64,000 bases of DNA from Aquipseudomonas alcaligenes. Its GTDB lineage: Bacteria > Pseudomonadota > Gammaproteobacteria > Pseudomonadales > Pseudomonadaceae. The notes under the pieces are model-generated. The model ran no database searches. It was not told where the DNA came from and was given only the letters and a program-made list of their open reading frames with translations. Of this stretch, positions 33,500-44,090 are shown piece after piece. Position numbers and translations under genes: made by a program. The stretch is taken from assembly GCF_003205495.1 (NCBI RefSeq), contig NZ_QJRX01000005.1:186001-250000 (forward strand), written 5' to 3'. Numbering within the stretch: position 1 is the first letter of the stretch; each line of letters begins with the position of its first letter.

Positions 33500-34243
33500 T
33501 CAGCTCATGTACATGCCGCCATTCACCGGCACTGTGGCACCCGTGACGTAGGCAGCGCCGTCGGAAGCAAGGAAGCCCACCACCTTGGCGATCTCCTCGG
33601 CCTGGCCCAGGCGGCCCAGCGGAATCTGGGTCAGCAGCGCCTCGCGCTGGGCTTCCGGCAGTTCGCGGGTCATGTCGGTATCGATGAAGCCGGGCGCTAC
33701 CGAGTTGACGGTGATGGCGCGCGAGCCCACTTCACGGGCCAGGGCGCGGCTGAAGCCTTCCAGGCCGGCCTTGGCCGCCGCGTAGTTGGCCTGCCCGGCA
33801 TTGCCCATGGCACCGACCACCGAGCCGATGTTGATGATGCGCCCCCAGCGCGCCTTGGTCATGCCGCGCAGCACGGCCTTGGACAGGCGGAACAGGCTGT
33901 TGAGGTTGGTGTTGATGACGTCGAACCACTCCTCGTCCTTCATCCGCAGCATCAGGTTGTCGCGGGTGATGCCGGCGTTGTTGACCAGGATGGCCACGGC
34001 GCCGAAGTCCTTCTGGATCTGCTCCAGAACGGCATCCACCGACTCGCTGTTGGACACATCCAGCATCAGGCCGGCACCCTGGATGCCCTGTTCCTTGAGC
34101 GCCTCGCCGATGCGCGCGGCACCGGCCTCGCTGGTGGCGGTACCGATCACGGTGGCGCCCTGGCGACCCAGCTCGAACGCGATGGCCTGGCCGATACCAC
34201 GGCTGGCGCCGGTGACCAGTGCAACCTTGCCTTGCAGACTCAT
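33500..34243 (-). CDS. fabG: 3-oxoacyl-ACP reductase
   Basis: This 247-residue short-chain dehydrogenase reduces beta-ketoacyl-ACP with NADPH. TGASRGIGQAIA binds the cofactor, NNAGIT follows, and the catalytic set is S (GSVVGAMGN), Y and K (YAAAKAG). The end VNGGMYMS fits FabG. It follows fabD by 17 bp. Confidence 0.97.
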   Translation of the reverse strand: MSLQGKVALVTGASRGIGQAIAFELGRQGATVIGTATSEAGAARIGEALKEQGIQGAGLMLDVSNSESVDAVLEQIQKDFGAVAILVNNAGITRDNLMLRMKDEEWFDVINTNLNSLFRLSKAVLRGMTKARWGRIINIGSVVGAMGNAGQANYAAAKAGLEGFSRALAREVGSRAITVNSVAPGFIDTDMTRELPEAQREALLTQIPLGRLGQAEEIAKVVGFLASDGAAYVTGATVPVNGGMYMS

Positions 34244-34260
34244 GTTTCTCTCCTTGTGAC

Positions 34261-35199
34261 TCAGGCCAGCGCCGCACGCACGGCGGCGAAGGCGTCCGGG
34301 GTTTCCAGATTGTGGGTATTGATACCTTTGACGCAGCGCTTGTTGAGGCCGGCCAGTACCTTGCCCGGGCCGCACTCGACCAGTTCGGTGACGCCGCGCT
34401 CGGCAAGGAACTGCACACTCTCGACCCAGCGCACCGGACTGTACAGCTGGGCCAGCAGGTCGCGCTTGAGGGTTTCGAGGTCAGCCGGCACGGCGGCGCT
34501 GACGTTCTGCACCAGGGCGATCTGCGGTGCCTGCCAGGCGAGGCCGTTGACCGTCTTGGCGAACTTCTCGGCCGCCGGGCGCATCAGCGCGCAGTGCGAC
34601 GGCACGCTGACCGGCAGCGGCATGGCCCGCTTGGCGCCCCGCGCCTTGCAGGCTTCGATGGCACGCTCGACCGCAGCAGCGCTGCCGGCGATCACCACCT
34701 GACCCGGCGCATTGAAATTGACCGCACTGACCACCTCGCCCTGCGCCGCCTCGGCACAGGCGGCCAGCACGTCGGCATCCTCCAGGCCGAGAATGGCAGC
34801 CATGCCGCCCTGCCCGGCCGGCACGGCCTGCTGCATCAACTGGCCGCGCAGCTCGACCAGCTTGACCGCATCGCGGAATTCGATGGCTCCGGCGGCCACC
34901 AGCGCCGAGTACTCACCCAGGCTGTGGCCGGCGACGAAGGCCGGGCGGGCGCCGCCTTCGGCCAGCCACAGGCGCCAGAGGGCAACGGAGGCGGTCAGAA
35001 TGGCCGGCTGGGTCTTGTCGGTTTCGTTCAGGCGCTCCTCCGGCCCCTGCTGGGTCAGCGCCCAGAGGTCGTAGCCGAGCGCCTCGGAGGCCTCGCCGAA
35101 GGTATCGCGGATCAGCGCCTGCTGGGCACCCAGTTCGGCGAGCATGCCGAGCGATTGCGAACCCTGGCCAGGGAAGACAAATGCGATGGAGGCGGACAT
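34261..35199 (-). CDS. fabD: Malonyl-CoA:ACP transacylase
   Basis: This 312-residue enzyme moves malonyl from CoA to ACP. GQGSQSLGML starts the chain, the nucleophile is in GHSLGEYSALV, and catalytic His is in VSVPSHCALM. GPGKVLAGLNKR is near the end. ATG at 35199 is chosen; an upstream TTG adds one residue. It lies 181 bp downstream of plsX. Confidence 0.97.
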   Translation of the reverse strand: MSASIAFVFPGQGSQSLGMLAELGAQQALIRDTFGEASEALGYDLWALTQQGPEERLNETDKTQPAILTASVALWRLWLAEGGARPAFVAGHSLGEYSALVAAGAIEFRDAVKLVELRGQLMQQAVPAGQGGMAAILGLEDADVLAACAEAAQGEVVSAVNFNAPGQVVIAGSAAAVERAIEACKARGAKRAMPLPVSVPSHCALMRPAAEKFAKTVNGLAWQAPQIALVQNVSAAVPADLETLKRDLLAQLYSPVRWVESVQFLAERGVTELVECGPGKVLAGLNKRCVKGINTHNLETPDAFAAVRAALA

Positions 35200-35380
35200 C
35201 AAAACTTTCCCTTATCTAGTCGATGGAAGTGGCGCAGCATGGCGCGCCGGGAACTGCAGATTGGATGGAGCCGCCACGCCAGCGGTCACAGGCAGGCGCG
35301 CCCGGTTTTGCCAAAATAGCGATTCCGCGCGCTCAAAAGACGGACCCGGGCAGCGGCAGGACACATGGCGGAGCCGCTCG

Positions 35381-36391
35381 TCAGAGCAGCAGATCCTCGA
35401 GGCGGCCATGCAGGCGCTGCGGCAGATTCTCGCGCACTTCGATGACAGCCCGCCGAATGGCACTCTGAAAGCCCTCGATACTGGCCGCGCCATGGCTCTT
35501 CACCACGATGCCCTGCAGCCCGAGGAAGCTGGCACCGTTGTGCCGCGCCGGTGCCAGTTCGCCCTGCAGGCGCTTGAGTAGCGGCATGGCCACGGCACCG
35601 GCCAGGCGGGAGACGATACCCTCGCTGAACAGCGCCTCGATCCGCGCGGAGATCATCGACACCAGGCCCTCGCTGGATTTCAGCAGGATATTGCCGACGA
35701 AACCGTCGCACACCACCACATCGGCCTCGCCCCGGTACAGGCCATCGCCCTCGACGAAACCGATGTAGTTCAGACCCTGCGCCTGCTGCAACAGGCTGGC
35801 GGCCAGCTTGACCTGCTGGTTGCCCTTGATGTTCTCGGTCCCGACATTGAGCAGGGCAACCCGTGGCGACTGCACGCCCTGGGCCTCGGCGGCCACGGCC
35901 CCCATCACGGCAAACTGGTAGAGCTGCTCGGCGCTGCAGTCGACGTTGGCCCCCAGGTCGAGCAGATGGCAGATCCCTCTGGACGTGGGCACGGCGGTGA
36001 CCATCGCCGGCCTATCGATGCCCGGCAGGGGCTTGAGCACGTATAAAGAGAGGGCCATCAGCGCACCGGTATTGCCGGCACTGACGCAGGCCCTGGCCCG
36101 GCCGCTGCGCACCAGCTCGAGCATGACGCGCATGGAGGCATCGGGTTTGCCGCGCAGGGCATGGGTGGGACGCTCGTCCATACCGATCACCTCACTGGCG
36201 TGCTCGACCTGCAGACGCGCGCGGTCGACACCCGGATGACGGGCAATCAGTTCTTCGAGGACGGGAGCTTGGCCAACGAGGACCAGGTGCAGCGAGGGGA
36301 ATTCAGCCAGACTGGCGACGCAGGCTGGAACAATGCAGTGGGGACCGAAGTCCCCACCCATTGCATCAATCGCGATCAGCGGAGCGGACAA
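35381..36391 (-). CDS. plsX: Phosphate acyltransferase PlsX
   Basis: This 336-residue enzyme makes acyl-phosphate from acyl-ACP for phospholipid synthesis. [20 protein letters not shown] and [12 protein letters not shown] are family motifs. The only start that gives the usual N terminus is TTG at 36391, three bases after the rpmF stop codon, so translation is probably coupled to rpmF. Confidence 0.94.
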   Translation of the reverse strand: MSAPLIAIDAMGGDFGPHCIVPACVASLAEFPSLHLVLVGQAPVLEELIARHPGVDRARLQVEHASEVIGMDERPTHALRGKPDASMRVMLELVRSGRARACVSAGNTGALMALSLYVLKPLPGIDRPAMVTAVPTSRGICHLLDLGANVDCSAEQLYQFAVMGAVAAEAQGVQSPRVALLNVGTENIKGNQQVKLAASLLQQAQGLNYIGFVEGDGLYRGEADVVVCDGFVGNILLKSSEGLVSMISARIEALFSEGIVSRLAGAVAMPLLKRLQGELAPARHNGASFLGLQGIVVKSHGAASIEGFQSAIRRAVIEVRENLPQRLHGRLEDLLL

Positions 36392-36394
36392 GGA

Positions 36395-36577
36395 TTACTC
36401 GTCGGCGCCCTTGTCGATCACTTTACGGCCACGGTAGAAGCCTTCCGGCGACACGTGGTGACGCAGGTGAACTTCACCGGTGCTCTTCTCGACGGACAGA
36501 GCGTTGGCCTCGAGAGCGTCGTGGGAACGGCGCATGTCGCGGGCAGAGCGGGATTTTTTGTTCTGCTGAACAGCCAT
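36395..36577 (-). CDS. rpmF: Ribosomal protein L32
   Basis: This 60-residue basic protein is the typical L32 ([37 protein letters not shown]). It lacks the zinc-binding Cys set found in some L32 forms, as usual in gammaproteobacteria. It lies between yceD and plsX, the conserved order. Confidence 0.97.
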   Translation of the reverse strand: MAVQQNKKSRSARDMRRSHDALEANALSVEKSTGEVHLRHHVSPEGFYRGRKVIDKGADE

Positions 36578-36590
36578 AACTCAATAACTC

Positions 36591-37118
36591 CTAAACGTTT
36601 GGGTCACGCTTTAACTGCGCCAAAACACTGAACGGGTTGGACCGCGATACCTCGTCCTCGCTCGACTCGGGCTCTTTAGCACCGGCCGGCTGCTGGCAAT
36701 CCTCAGGGGCATGGGCCGGAACGATGGGCAAAGCGAGCAACAGCTCATCTTCGACCAGCGTCAGCAGATCCAACGGATCTTCACCCACTTCCAGCACGTC
36801 ATAGCCCTTGGGCAGCGACTGGGTATCCGCACCTTCCTTCACCACCGCGTAATGACACTCGCTGCGGATCGGCAGGGCGACCAGTTCCAGACAACGCTGG
36901 CAAACCATCTTGACCTCAACCTCGAGCTCGCTGTGAATACTCACAGCTCGACGCTCGCCACGTTCGAAGACCAGCTTCGCACGCACCTTGCCGGAATCAT
37001 CTTCCAGCGAGTCGCACAGTCGCTCGAAACTGGCCAGCGGCATCTCCCCTTCGAGAGTGACACCGCGATCGGCGAGTTTGCGCGGATCAACGTGAGGTGG
37101 AATCGGCCCATTCGACAT
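36591..37118 (-). CDS. yceD: YceD/DUF177 23S rRNA accumulation protein
   Basis: This 175-residue protein has MVCQRCLELVALPI with the conserved CxxC, and the acidic C-terminal region of DUF177. It is linked to 23S rRNA accumulation and always precedes rpmF. A consensus promoter ends only 9 bp from the ATG, so the message would be almost leaderless. The N terminus DPRKLADRG is conserved in the family, which supports this start. Confidence 0.93.
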   Translation of the reverse strand: MSNGPIPPHVDPRKLADRGVTLEGEMPLASFERLCDSLEDDSGKVRAKLVFERGERRAVSIHSELEVEVKMVCQRCLELVALPIRSECHYAVVKEGADTQSLPKGYDVLEVGEDPLDLLTLVEDELLLALPIVPAHAPEDCQQPAGAKEPESSEDEVSRSNPFSVLAQLKRDPNV

Positions 37119-37127
37119 AGGCGCGGT

Positions 37128-37156
37128 ATTCTAGGGATGCACCCCTCCCCTGTCAA
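37128..37156 (-). promoter_or_regulatory. Consensus sigma-70 promoter of the yceD-rpmF-plsX-fabDG operon
   Basis: On the minus strand TTGACA (37156-37151), 17-bp spacer, TAGAAT (37133-37128). Transcription should begin near 37121, two to three bases before the yceD ATG (37118). Confidence 0.75.
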
Positions 37157-37225
37157 AGGAATTTCCGCCCTGTCCGTCGCCTGCGCCAGCCGCTAAAATC
37201 CGCCGCCCGTCCCGGAGATCGCCCC

Positions 37226-37804
37226 ATGCTGCCCCTGGTGCTTGCCTCAAGCTCACCCTACCGTCGTGAACTGCTGGCGCGCCTGCGCCACCCCTTCACC
37301 TGGGCCTCGCCCGCCATCGACGAGACGGCACTCCCCGGGGAGGACGCCGAAGCCCTGGTGCGGCGCCTGACCGAAGCCAAGGCCCGCGCCCTCGGCGAGT
37401 TGCACCCCGCGCACCTGATCATCGGCTCGGACCAGGTCGCCGTGCTGGACCGGCAGATCCTCGGCAAGCCCCACGATTTCAGCCGCGCCCGCAGCCAGCT
37501 ACTGGCCGCCAGCGGCAACAGCGTGACCTTCCTCACCGGCCTGGCTCTGCTCAACAGCGCCAGTGGACGCTGCCAGGTGGACGCTATTGCCTTTACCGTG
37601 CATTTCCGCCAACTGAGTGAAGAGCAGATCATCCGCTACCTGCAGGCCGAACAACCCTACGACTGCGCCGGCAGCTTCAAGGCCGAGGGCCTGGGCGTCA
37701 GCCTGTTCCGCGCCACCGAAGGGGAGGACAGCACCAGCCTGGTCGGCCTGCCCCTGATCCGCCTGGTGCACATGCTTGCAGAAGAAGGCGTGGCCATCCC
37801 CTGA
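37226..37804 (+). CDS. Maf-like nucleotide pyrophosphatase (YceF-type)
   Basis: This 192-residue Maf protein has LASSSPYRRELL at the N terminus, the catalytic Asp in IGSDQVA, and GSFKAEGLG. The YceF subgroup hydrolyses 7-methyl-GTP. It is divergent from yceD, the conserved arrangement. A possible -10 TAAAAT lies at 37194-37199. Confidence 0.94.
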   Translation: MLPLVLASSSPYRRELLARLRHPFTWASPAIDETALPGEDAEALVRRLTEAKARALGELHPAHLIIGSDQVAVLDRQILGKPHDFSRARSQLLAASGNSVTFLTGLALLNSASGRCQVDAIAFTVHFRQLSEEQIIRYLQAEQPYDCAGSFKAEGLGVSLFRATEGEDSTSLVGLPLIRLVHMLAEEGVAIP

Positions 37805-37820
37805 ACTCTTTCTATAAATG

Positions 37821-37848
37821 AAAAAGCCCGGCATTGGCCGGGCTTTTT
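37821..37848. terminator. Bidirectional terminator between maf and sppA
   Basis: AAAAAGCCCGGC and GCCGGGCTTTTT flank a 4-nt loop (ATTG). T-runs lie on both strands between two convergent genes. Confidence 0.85.
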
Positions 37849-37859
37849 CATTGCGTCAC

Positions 37860-38834
37860 TCAACGCAGGGTCGGCCCCTGGAAGCCCATCCATAGCGCCA
37901 GGCGCTCGGCCACGCTGGCGCCGAGCTTCTTGGTGAAACGATCCAGCGGGCTTTCCTCGCGGGTGAAGTCGACTATGTCCTTGGCGCCTATCACCTCGCG
38001 CGCCACATAGCTGCTGCTACCCAGCGCGTCCACCAGGCCCAGCGCCAGGGCCTGCTCGCCGGACCAGATCAGCCCGGAGAACAACTCCGGATGCTGGTCG
38101 ACCTTGAGCCGCTCGCCACGCCCTTTCTTCACGCTGTCGATGAACTGCTTGTGGGTGGTTTCCAGCACCCCCTGCCAGAAGCGAGTCTCTTCCTCCTTGG
38201 GCGGCTGGAAGGGATCGAGGAAGGCCTTGTGCTCGCCAGAGGTGTAGACGCGCCGATCGACCCCGACCTTCTCCATCACGCCGACGAAGCCGAAGGTGGC
38301 CGCAGTGACACCGATGGAGCCGACCAGACTGGCCTTGTCGGCGTATATCTGATCGGCGGCACTGGCAATGTAGTAGGCACCGGAGGCCCCCAGATCACTG
38401 ATCACCGCATAGACCTTGATATCCGGATACTCGCCACGCAGGCGCTTGATCTCGTCATAGATGTAGCCGGACTGCACCGGGCTGCCGCCCGGGCTGTTGA
38501 TGCGCAGGATGATGCCCTTGGTCTTCTCGTTCTCGAAGGCCGCGCGCAGGCTGCTGACGATATTGTCGGCACTGGCCTCTTCCTCCGCCATGATCATGCC
38601 GCGCACCTCGATCAACGCCGTATGGCTCTCGGCCACGGACGCGGACGCGGACTTGCTCAGCTTGAGCAGCGGCGAGAACAGCAGCAGGGTGACGAACAGG
38701 TAAACGAATACCAACAGCTTGAAGAAGATGCCCCAGCGCCGGGCACGACGCTGCTCGATGACGCTCGCCTGCAGGGTCTTTTCCAGCAGGTTCCAGGCCT
38801 TCTCGTCGCCCGACGCCCTCAATTCATCCGACAT
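37860..38834 (-). CDS. sppA: Signal peptide peptidase SppA (short 36-kDa type)
   Basis: This 324-residue S49 peptidase has one transmembrane helix (about 36-57). SPGGSPV lies early, the nucleophile is in DLGASGAYYIAS, and the general-base lysine is in DKASLVGSIGV. The Ser/Lys dyad is complete. It degrades residual signal peptides in the inner membrane. Its start lies within the 3' end of the HAD gene (11-bp overlap). Confidence 0.94.
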   Translation of the reverse strand: MSDELRASGDEKAWNLLEKTLQASVIEQRRARRWGIFFKLLVFVYLFVTLLLFSPLLKLSKSASASVAESHTALIEVRGMIMAEEEASADNIVSSLRAAFENEKTKGIILRINSPGGSPVQSGYIYDEIKRLRGEYPDIKVYAVISDLGASGAYYIASAADQIYADKASLVGSIGVTAATFGFVGVMEKVGVDRRVYTSGEHKAFLDPFQPPKEEETRFWQGVLETTHKQFIDSVKKGRGERLKVDQHPELFSGLIWSGEQALALGLVDALGSSSYVAREVIGAKDIVDFTREESPLDRFTKKLGASVAERLALWMGFQGPTLR

Positions 38835-39519
38835 ACTCGCCCACCTCGACAGTTGCAACTGACGCGCGCCCTTGCAGCCAGGCACGCAATTCGGAAAACT
38901 CGTTGATCGCCAGGCGCGGCCCGTGAGCACGCAGGCTCTCCAGCGGCTGCGCACCAAAGCCCACCGCCACCGAGTCCATCCCTGCATTGCGCGCCATCTG
39001 CAGGTCGAAGACCGAATCGCCGACCATCAGTGCTCGCGCAGGCGCCACGGCGCAATGCTGGAGAATCTCGTGCAGCATGCGCGGGTGCGGCTTGCTGGCC
39101 GTTTCATCGGCACAGCGGGTGACATCGAAATAATCCAGCCAGCCCCGTCCTTGCAATACCCGCTGCAAGCCGCGGCGACTTTTGCCGGTGGCCACCGCCA
39201 GACGGTAGCCCTGCTCGCGAAAGGCTTCCAGTGACTCCTCGACCCCGTCGAACAGGGCCGAAGGCTCGTTTTCCAGCGCCAGGTAATGCTCGCTGTACCC
39301 CTCGCGAAAACGCTCGACCAGGACGGCCTCGCGCAGCTCCGGGTAGAGCGTCTGGATCGCTTCCGGCAAGCCCAGGCCTATGATGCCCCTAATCGCCTCG
39401 TCGCTGCGCTGCGGCAGACCACAGGTATCGGCGGCACGCCGCATGGACTCGACGATGCGACCAATCGAGTCGACCAGCGTGCCGTCCCAGTCGAAGATCA
39501 ACAGCTGATAGTCAGGCAC
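38824..39519 (-). CDS. HAD-superfamily hydrolase (phosphoglycolate-phosphatase-like)
   Basis: This 231-residue HAD phosphatase has motif [11 protein letters not shown], motif II VATGK, motif III lysine (SKPHPRML) and motif [16 protein letters not shown]. The GTG start at 39519 overlaps the rluC stop by 8 bp. It forms an rluC-HAD-sppA unit. The substrate is unassigned. Confidence 0.92.
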   Translation of the reverse strand: MPDYQLLIFDWDGTLVDSIGRIVESMRRAADTCGLPQRSDEAIRGIIGLGLPEAIQTLYPELREAVLVERFREGYSEHYLALENEPSALFDGVEESLEAFREQGYRLAVATGKSRRGLQRVLQGRGWLDYFDVTRCADETASKPHPRMLHEILQHCAVAPARALMVGDSVFDLQMARNAGMDSVAVGFGAQPLESLRAHGPRLAINEFSELRAWLQGRASVATVEVGEYVG

Positions 39520-40465
39520 CGAGACGCTCCAGAGTCTGCGCCCACATCTCGTCGACCTCGGCCTCCAGCTCCAGGCGCTGGCCATCCGGCAGCTCGAGCT
39601 TGAGCTGATAGGCGTGCAGGAACAGGCGCTTGCCACCCAGCTCGCGGATCTCGCGGGTGAAGTCCTCGTCGCCATACTTGGCATCACCGGCAATCGAATG
39701 CCCGGCATGCTTGGCGTGCACGCGGATCTGGTGGGTGCGCCCGGTGATCGGACTGGCCTCGACCAGGGTGGCGAATTCGCCGAAGCGGCGCAGCACGCGG
39801 AACTCGGTGAGCGCCTCCTTGCCCTCGGGATTGACCTCGACCATACGCTCACCGGAGCGCAGGTTGTTCTTCAGCAAAGGCGCGGCGACCTTCTTCTTCG
39901 AGGTCGGCCAGCTGCCGCGCACCAGCGCCATGTAGCGCTTGTCCACGCCATCCCCGCGCAGCGCCTCGTGCAAATGGCGCAGCATGCTGCGCTTCTTGGC
40001 GATCATCAGCAGGCCGGAGGTGTCGCGATCCAGGCGATGCACCAGCTCGATATCCTTGGCATCCGGACGCAGCTGACGGAACGCCTCGATCACCCCGTAA
40101 TTGAGGCCACTGCCGCCATGTACGGCGATGCCGGCCGGCTTGTTCAGCACGATCAGCGCCTTGTCCTCGTAGACGATGGCCGTCTCCAGGCGCTCCAGCA
40201 GACTCTGCGCCAGCGGCGCCGGCTCGTCGCGCTCGGCCAGGCGCAGCGGCGGCACACGCACCACGTCGCCGGCCTGCAGCTTGTATTCGGGCTTGATCCG
40301 GCCCTTGTTCACCCGCACCTCGCCCTTGCGCAGGATGCGATAGATAAGGGTCTTGGGCACACCCTTGAGCTGGGTGCGAAGGAAATTGTCGATGCGCTGG
40401 CCGGCGAGCTCAGGCGCGACTTCGAGCAGCTGGACGCCGGAAGTCGGAGAGGCGGGAGTAGTCAT
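39512..40465 (-). CDS. rluC: 23S rRNA pseudouridine synthase RluC
   Basis: This 317-residue enzyme has an S4 RNA-binding domain (about 15-75) and a RluA-type catalytic domain with the Asp in [16 protein letters not shown]. It modifies U955, U2504 and U2580 (E. coli numbering) of 23S rRNA. It is divergent from rne, the same as in E. coli. Confidence 0.94.
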   Translation of the reverse strand: MTTPASPTSGVQLLEVAPELAGQRIDNFLRTQLKGVPKTLIYRILRKGEVRVNKGRIKPEYKLQAGDVVRVPPLRLAERDEPAPLAQSLLERLETAIVYEDKALIVLNKPAGIAVHGGSGLNYGVIEAFRQLRPDAKDIELVHRLDRDTSGLLMIAKKRSMLRHLHEALRGDGVDKRYMALVRGSWPTSKKKVAAPLLKNNLRSGERMVEVNPEGKEALTEFRVLRRFGEFATLVEASPITGRTHQIRVHAKHAGHSIAGDAKYGDEDFTREIRELGGKRLFLHAYQLKLELPDGQRLELEAEVDEMWAQTLERLGA

Positions 40466-41057
40466 TTGTCAATCATAACAATTTTTTATGGAATTGAAGC
40501 ACTTAATCATTGCTGCTATAGTCGCGAACGCCGCCAAAAGCGGCCCGGCCAGCGGGTGACCGACAACCTTGCCACCCCTGCCGAGCGCAACCCTTTCAGG
40601 ACGTGAGGCCGTCCGACGGGACTTTCGCCGCAACTAGAGCGCGAACACCCCCGGAAACAAAGCCTTGAGCCACAAGAGCCTTGAGCGCAGCAGTCGCGAC
40701 CAGGCTCGACAGACGCGCAGGCCCAGCCTGCGGTAATGCAAACCCGCTGCGGATTCTGCGAGCGGCACCCGATTTCAGCGATACGTGTAGGGTGGAGATG
40801 CACAACCGTCGGACAGCGTAGCTACAGGCATTACCCAGACGCTTCAGATTCGTCCGCACCGACCGGTTGATTCCTCCCCTGACTGAGTGCTTCTGTCACC
40901 ACAGCAAACAGGAGCGTAGTCGCGGCCCGGCCCTATTGGCCTGACCGCTGGACACTGGAGTGATTTACGACCACTCCTGAACGCGCCCTGACACCGACCG
41001 TGAGAGTCGTGTGTGCCAAACGCCGTTTCCGGCAGCCCCGGAAACCATTGGTACAAC
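40466..41057 (+). promoter_or_regulatory. Long rne promoter and 5' leader
   Basis: This 592-bp gene-free stretch lies between rluC and rne. A near-consensus promoter is TTGAAG (40494-40499), 17-bp spacer, TATAGT (40517-40522), so the leader is about 530 nt. E. coli rne has a 361-nt leader with hairpins that RNase E itself recognises for autoregulation. The leader here contains many GC-rich inverted segments and no convincing small ORF. Autoregulation is inferred by analogy. Confidence 0.65.
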
Positions 41058-44030
41058 ATGAAAAGAATGCTGATCAACGCAACTCAGCCCGAAGAGTTGC
41101 GTGTTGCCCTGGTAGACGGCCAGAAGCTCTACGACCTGGACATCGAGTCCGGCGCGCGCGAGCAGAAGAAGGCCAACATCTACAAGGGCCGCATCACCCG
41201 CGTCGAGCCCAGTCTCGAAGCGGCTTTCGTCGACTTCGGCGCCGAGCGCCACGGCTTCCTGCCGCTCAAGGAAATCTCCCGCGAATACTTCAGCAAGTCG
41301 CCCGAAGGCGGCCGCGTCAACATCAAGGAAGTATTGAAGGAAGGCCAGGAAGTCATCGTCCAGGTCGAGAAGGAAGAGCGCGGCAACAAGGGCGCCGCCC
41401 TCACCACCTTCATCAGCCTGGCCGGCCGCTACCTGGTGCTGATGCCCAACAACCCGCGCGCCGGCGGCATCTCGCGCCGCATCGAAGGCGAAGAGCGCAA
41501 CGAACTGCGCGAGGCGCTGAACGGCCTCAACGCCCCGGCCGACATGGGCCTGATCGTGCGCACCGCCGGCCTCGGCCGCTCCAGCGAAGAGCTGCAGCTC
41601 GACCTGGACTACCTGATCCAGCTGTGGACCGCGATCAAGGAAGCTTCCCAGGACCGCGCCGCCCCGTTCCTGATCTACCAGGAATCCAACGTCATCATCC
41701 GCGCCATCCGCGACTACCTGCGCCAGGACATCGGCGAAGTACTGGTGGACAGCGTCGAGGCCCAGGAAGAAGCCCTGGCCTTCATCCAGCAGGTCATGCC
41801 GCAGTACGCCAGCAAGATCAAGCTGTACGAGGACAGCGTGCCGCTGTTCAACCGCTTCCAGATCGAAAGCCAGATCGAGACCGCCTTCCAGCGCGAAGTG
41901 AAGCTGCCGTCCGGCGGCTCCATCGTCATCGACCCGACCGAGGCCCTGGTGTCCATCGACATCAACTCGGCGCGCGCCACCAAGGGCGGCGACATCGAGG
42001 AAACCGCCCTGCAGACCAACCTGGAAGCGGCCGAGGAAATCGCCCGCCAGCTGCGCCTGCGCGACATCGGCGGCCTGATCGTCATCGACTTCATCGACAT
42101 GACCCCTGCCAAGAACCAGCGCGCCGTGGAAGAGAAAGTCCGCGAAGCCCTGGAAGCCGACCGCGCCCGCGTTCAGGTCGGCCGCATCTCGCGCTTCGGC
42201 CTGCTGGAAATGTCCCGTCAGCGCCTGCGTCCGTCCCTCGGCGAGACCAGCGGCATCGTCTGCCCGCGCTGCAACGGCCAGGGCATCATCCGTGACGTCG
42301 AGTCGCTGTCGCTGGCCATCCTGCGTCTGATCGAGGAAGAGGCCCTGAAGGACCGCACCGCCGAGGTTCGCGCCCAGGTGCCGATCCCGGTTGCCGCCTT
42401 CCTGCTCAACGAGAAGCGCAACAGCATCACCAAGATCGAGCTGCGCACCCGTGCGCGCATCGTGATCCTGCCGAACGATCATCTGGAAACCCCGCACTTC
42501 GAAGTCCAGCGCCTGCGCGACGACAGCCCGGAAGTGCTGAACGGCCAGTCCAGCTACGAAATGACCCCGGCGGAAGTCGAAGACGCCCAGCCGGTCAGCG
42601 CCACCCGCACCCTGGTGCGCCAGGAAGCCGCACTGAAGGCCACCCCGCCGCGCCCGGCCGCACCGACTCCGGCCGCCCCGCTGGCACCGGCTGCCCCGAC
42701 GCCGCAACCGAGCCTGTTCAAGGGCCTGGTCAAGTCGCTGGTGAGCCTGTTCGCCGGCAAGGAAGAAGAGCAGCAGCCGACCGCCGAAGCCAAGCCTGCC
42801 GAGCGCAAGCCGCGTGGCGACGAGCGCCGCAACGGCCGCCAGCAGAACCGCCGCGACGGCCGTGGCAACCGCGACCGCAGCGAGCGTGGCGAACGCGAAG
42901 AGCGCAAGCCGCGTGAAGAGCGTCAGCCGCGCGAAGCCCGCGAGCCACGCGAGGAACGCCAGCCGCGCGCCCCGCGCGAGGAGCGCCAGCCGCGTGAAGA
43001 GCGTCAGCCGCGCGAGGCCCGTGAACCACGCGAGCCGCGTGGCGAAGGCCAGGAAAACCGCCGCGAGCGCCAGCCGCGCGAAGGTCGCGAGCCGCGCGAG
43101 GAGCGCCGTCGCGAACTGCGCGAGCCGCTGGACGCCGCCACCGGTGAAGGCCAGGAGCCGCGTGCCGAACGAGCGCCGCGCGAGGAGCGCCAGCCGCGTC
43201 CGCCGCGCGAAGAGCGCCAACCGCGTAGCGAGGCGCTGAGCGCCGAGGCCGCCGAGGAAGAAGCGCTGGAGAGCGCCGAGCAGCTGGAAGACGGCCAGGA
43301 AGCCGGTGAAGGCGGCGAGCGTCCGCGTCGCCGCTCCCGTGGCCAGCGTCGCCGCAGCAACCGCCGCGAGCGCCAGCGCGATGCCGACGGCAACCTGATC
43401 GGCGAAGAAGGCGAAGAGACCGCAGAGGGCACCGAGGCCAGCGCCGAGCAAGGCACTGTCGTGGCCACCGCTGCCGTGGTCGCCGTGGTAGCCGAACAGG
43501 CTCAGGCCGAGCCGGAACAGGCTCCGCTGGCCGAGCAGGTGCAGCCGGCCGAAGCCAGCGTGGTCGCCGAGGCGCCCGTCGCACCGGTGGTCGCCAGCGA
43601 GCCCGTGACTGCCGAGATCGCCCCGGTCGAGCCGGCACCCGCAGCTCCAGTCGTGGAAGCCCCGGTTGTGGAAGCCCCGGCCGCACCGGCAGAGGTCGCG
43701 CCGACTCCTGCCCCGGCCCAGGCCAGCGGTGGCCGCGCGCCCAACGATCCGCGCGAAGTGCGCCGTCGCCAGCAGGAAGCGGCCCGCCTGGCTGCCGAAG
43801 CGGCCGCCGCTGCCGCAGTGGCTGTCCAGGTAGCCGAGGCCGCCCCGGCCGAGACCGCCCCGGTGGAAACCGCTGCCGAGGAATTCGTCGCCGAACCCGC
43901 CGCGGTGGTTGCCGAACAGGTGAACGCCGAGCCGGCTGGTGCGAACAGCGCCGACGAGCAGGCGCCTGCCGAACTGGTCGCCGAGCCCGCCCCGCAGGCG
44001 GATGCTGACGAGGCCAAGCCGCAGGTCTGA
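41058..44030 (+). CDS. rne: Ribonuclease E
   Basis: This 990-residue protein has an S1 domain (about 35-120), a catalytic DNase I-like domain with [20 protein letters not shown] and DFIDM, and the Zn-link CPRCNGQG (about 407). The C-terminal half has an Arg/Glu/Pro repeat region (about 610-730) rich in REERQPRE units, a second basic patch [20 protein letters not shown], then Ala/Pro/Val-rich linkers. [20 protein letters not shown] is a conserved short motif of Pseudomonas RNase E. The tail should bind RNA and degradosome partners. The start [10 protein letters not shown] at 41058 is the family start. Confidence 0.97.
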   Translation: MKRMLINATQPEELRVALVDGQKLYDLDIESGAREQKKANIYKGRITRVEPSLEAAFVDFGAERHGFLPLKEISREYFSKSPEGGRVNIKEVLKEGQEVIVQVEKEERGNKGAALTTFISLAGRYLVLMPNNPRAGGISRRIEGEERNELREALNGLNAPADMGLIVRTAGLGRSSEELQLDLDYLIQLWTAIKEASQDRAAPFLIYQESNVIIRAIRDYLRQDIGEVLVDSVEAQEEALAFIQQVMPQYASKIKLYEDSVPLFNRFQIESQIETAFQREVKLPSGGSIVIDPTEALVSIDINSARATKGGDIEETALQTNLEAAEEIARQLRLRDIGGLIVIDFIDMTPAKNQRAVEEKVREALEADRARVQVGRISRFGLLEMSRQRLRPSLGETSGIVCPRCNGQGIIRDVESLSLAILRLIEEEALKDRTAEVRAQVPIPVAAFLLNEKRNSITKIELRTRARIVILPNDHLETPHFEVQRLRDDSPEVLNGQSSYEMTPAEVEDAQPVSATRTLVRQEAALKATPPRPAAPTPAAPLAPAAPTPQPSLFKGLVKSLVSLFAGKEEEQQPTAEAKPAERKPRGDERRNGRQQNRRDGRGNRDRSERGEREERKPREERQPREAREPREERQPRAPREERQPREERQPREAREPREPRGEGQENRRERQPREGREPREERRRELREPLDAATGEGQEPRAERAPREERQPRPPREERQPRSEALSAEAAEEEALESAEQLEDGQEAGEGGERPRRRSRGQRRRSNRRERQRDADGNLIGEEGEETAEGTEASAEQGTVVATAAVVAVVAEQAQAEPEQAPLAEQVQPAEASVVAEAPVAPVVASEPVTAEIAPVEPAPAAPVVEAPVVEAPAAPAEVAPTPAPAQASGGRAPNDPREVRRRQQEAARLAAEAAAAAAVAVQVAEAAPAETAPVETAAEEFVAEPAAVVAEQVNAEPAGANSADEQAPAELVAEPAPQADADEAKPQV
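42892..43240 (+). repeat. Arg/Glu/Pro-coding repeat in rne
   Basis: Irregular units encoding [16 protein letters not shown] and RAPREERQ are repeated about a dozen times with near-identical codons (CGCGAGGAGCGCCAGCCG type). Such tracts can expand or contract by replication slippage, so length may vary among strains. Confidence 0.7.
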
Positions 44031-44044
44031 GACCTGCGGTAACG

Positions 44045-44074
44045 AAAAAGGGGATGCTTCGGCATCCCCTTTTT
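44045..44074. terminator. Bidirectional terminator between rne and murB
   Basis: A perfect 13-bp stem with GGGGATGC/GCATCCCC and A5/T5 ends closes on a TTCG tetraloop. It serves both convergent genes. Confidence 0.9.
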
Positions 44075-44090
44075 CATTTCTGCGTCCCGC

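Noticed and set aside
40965..43451. 828-codon open frame antisense to rne
   Set aside because: It is a high-GC shadow of rne with repetitive Ala/Arg/Leu composition and no ribosome site.
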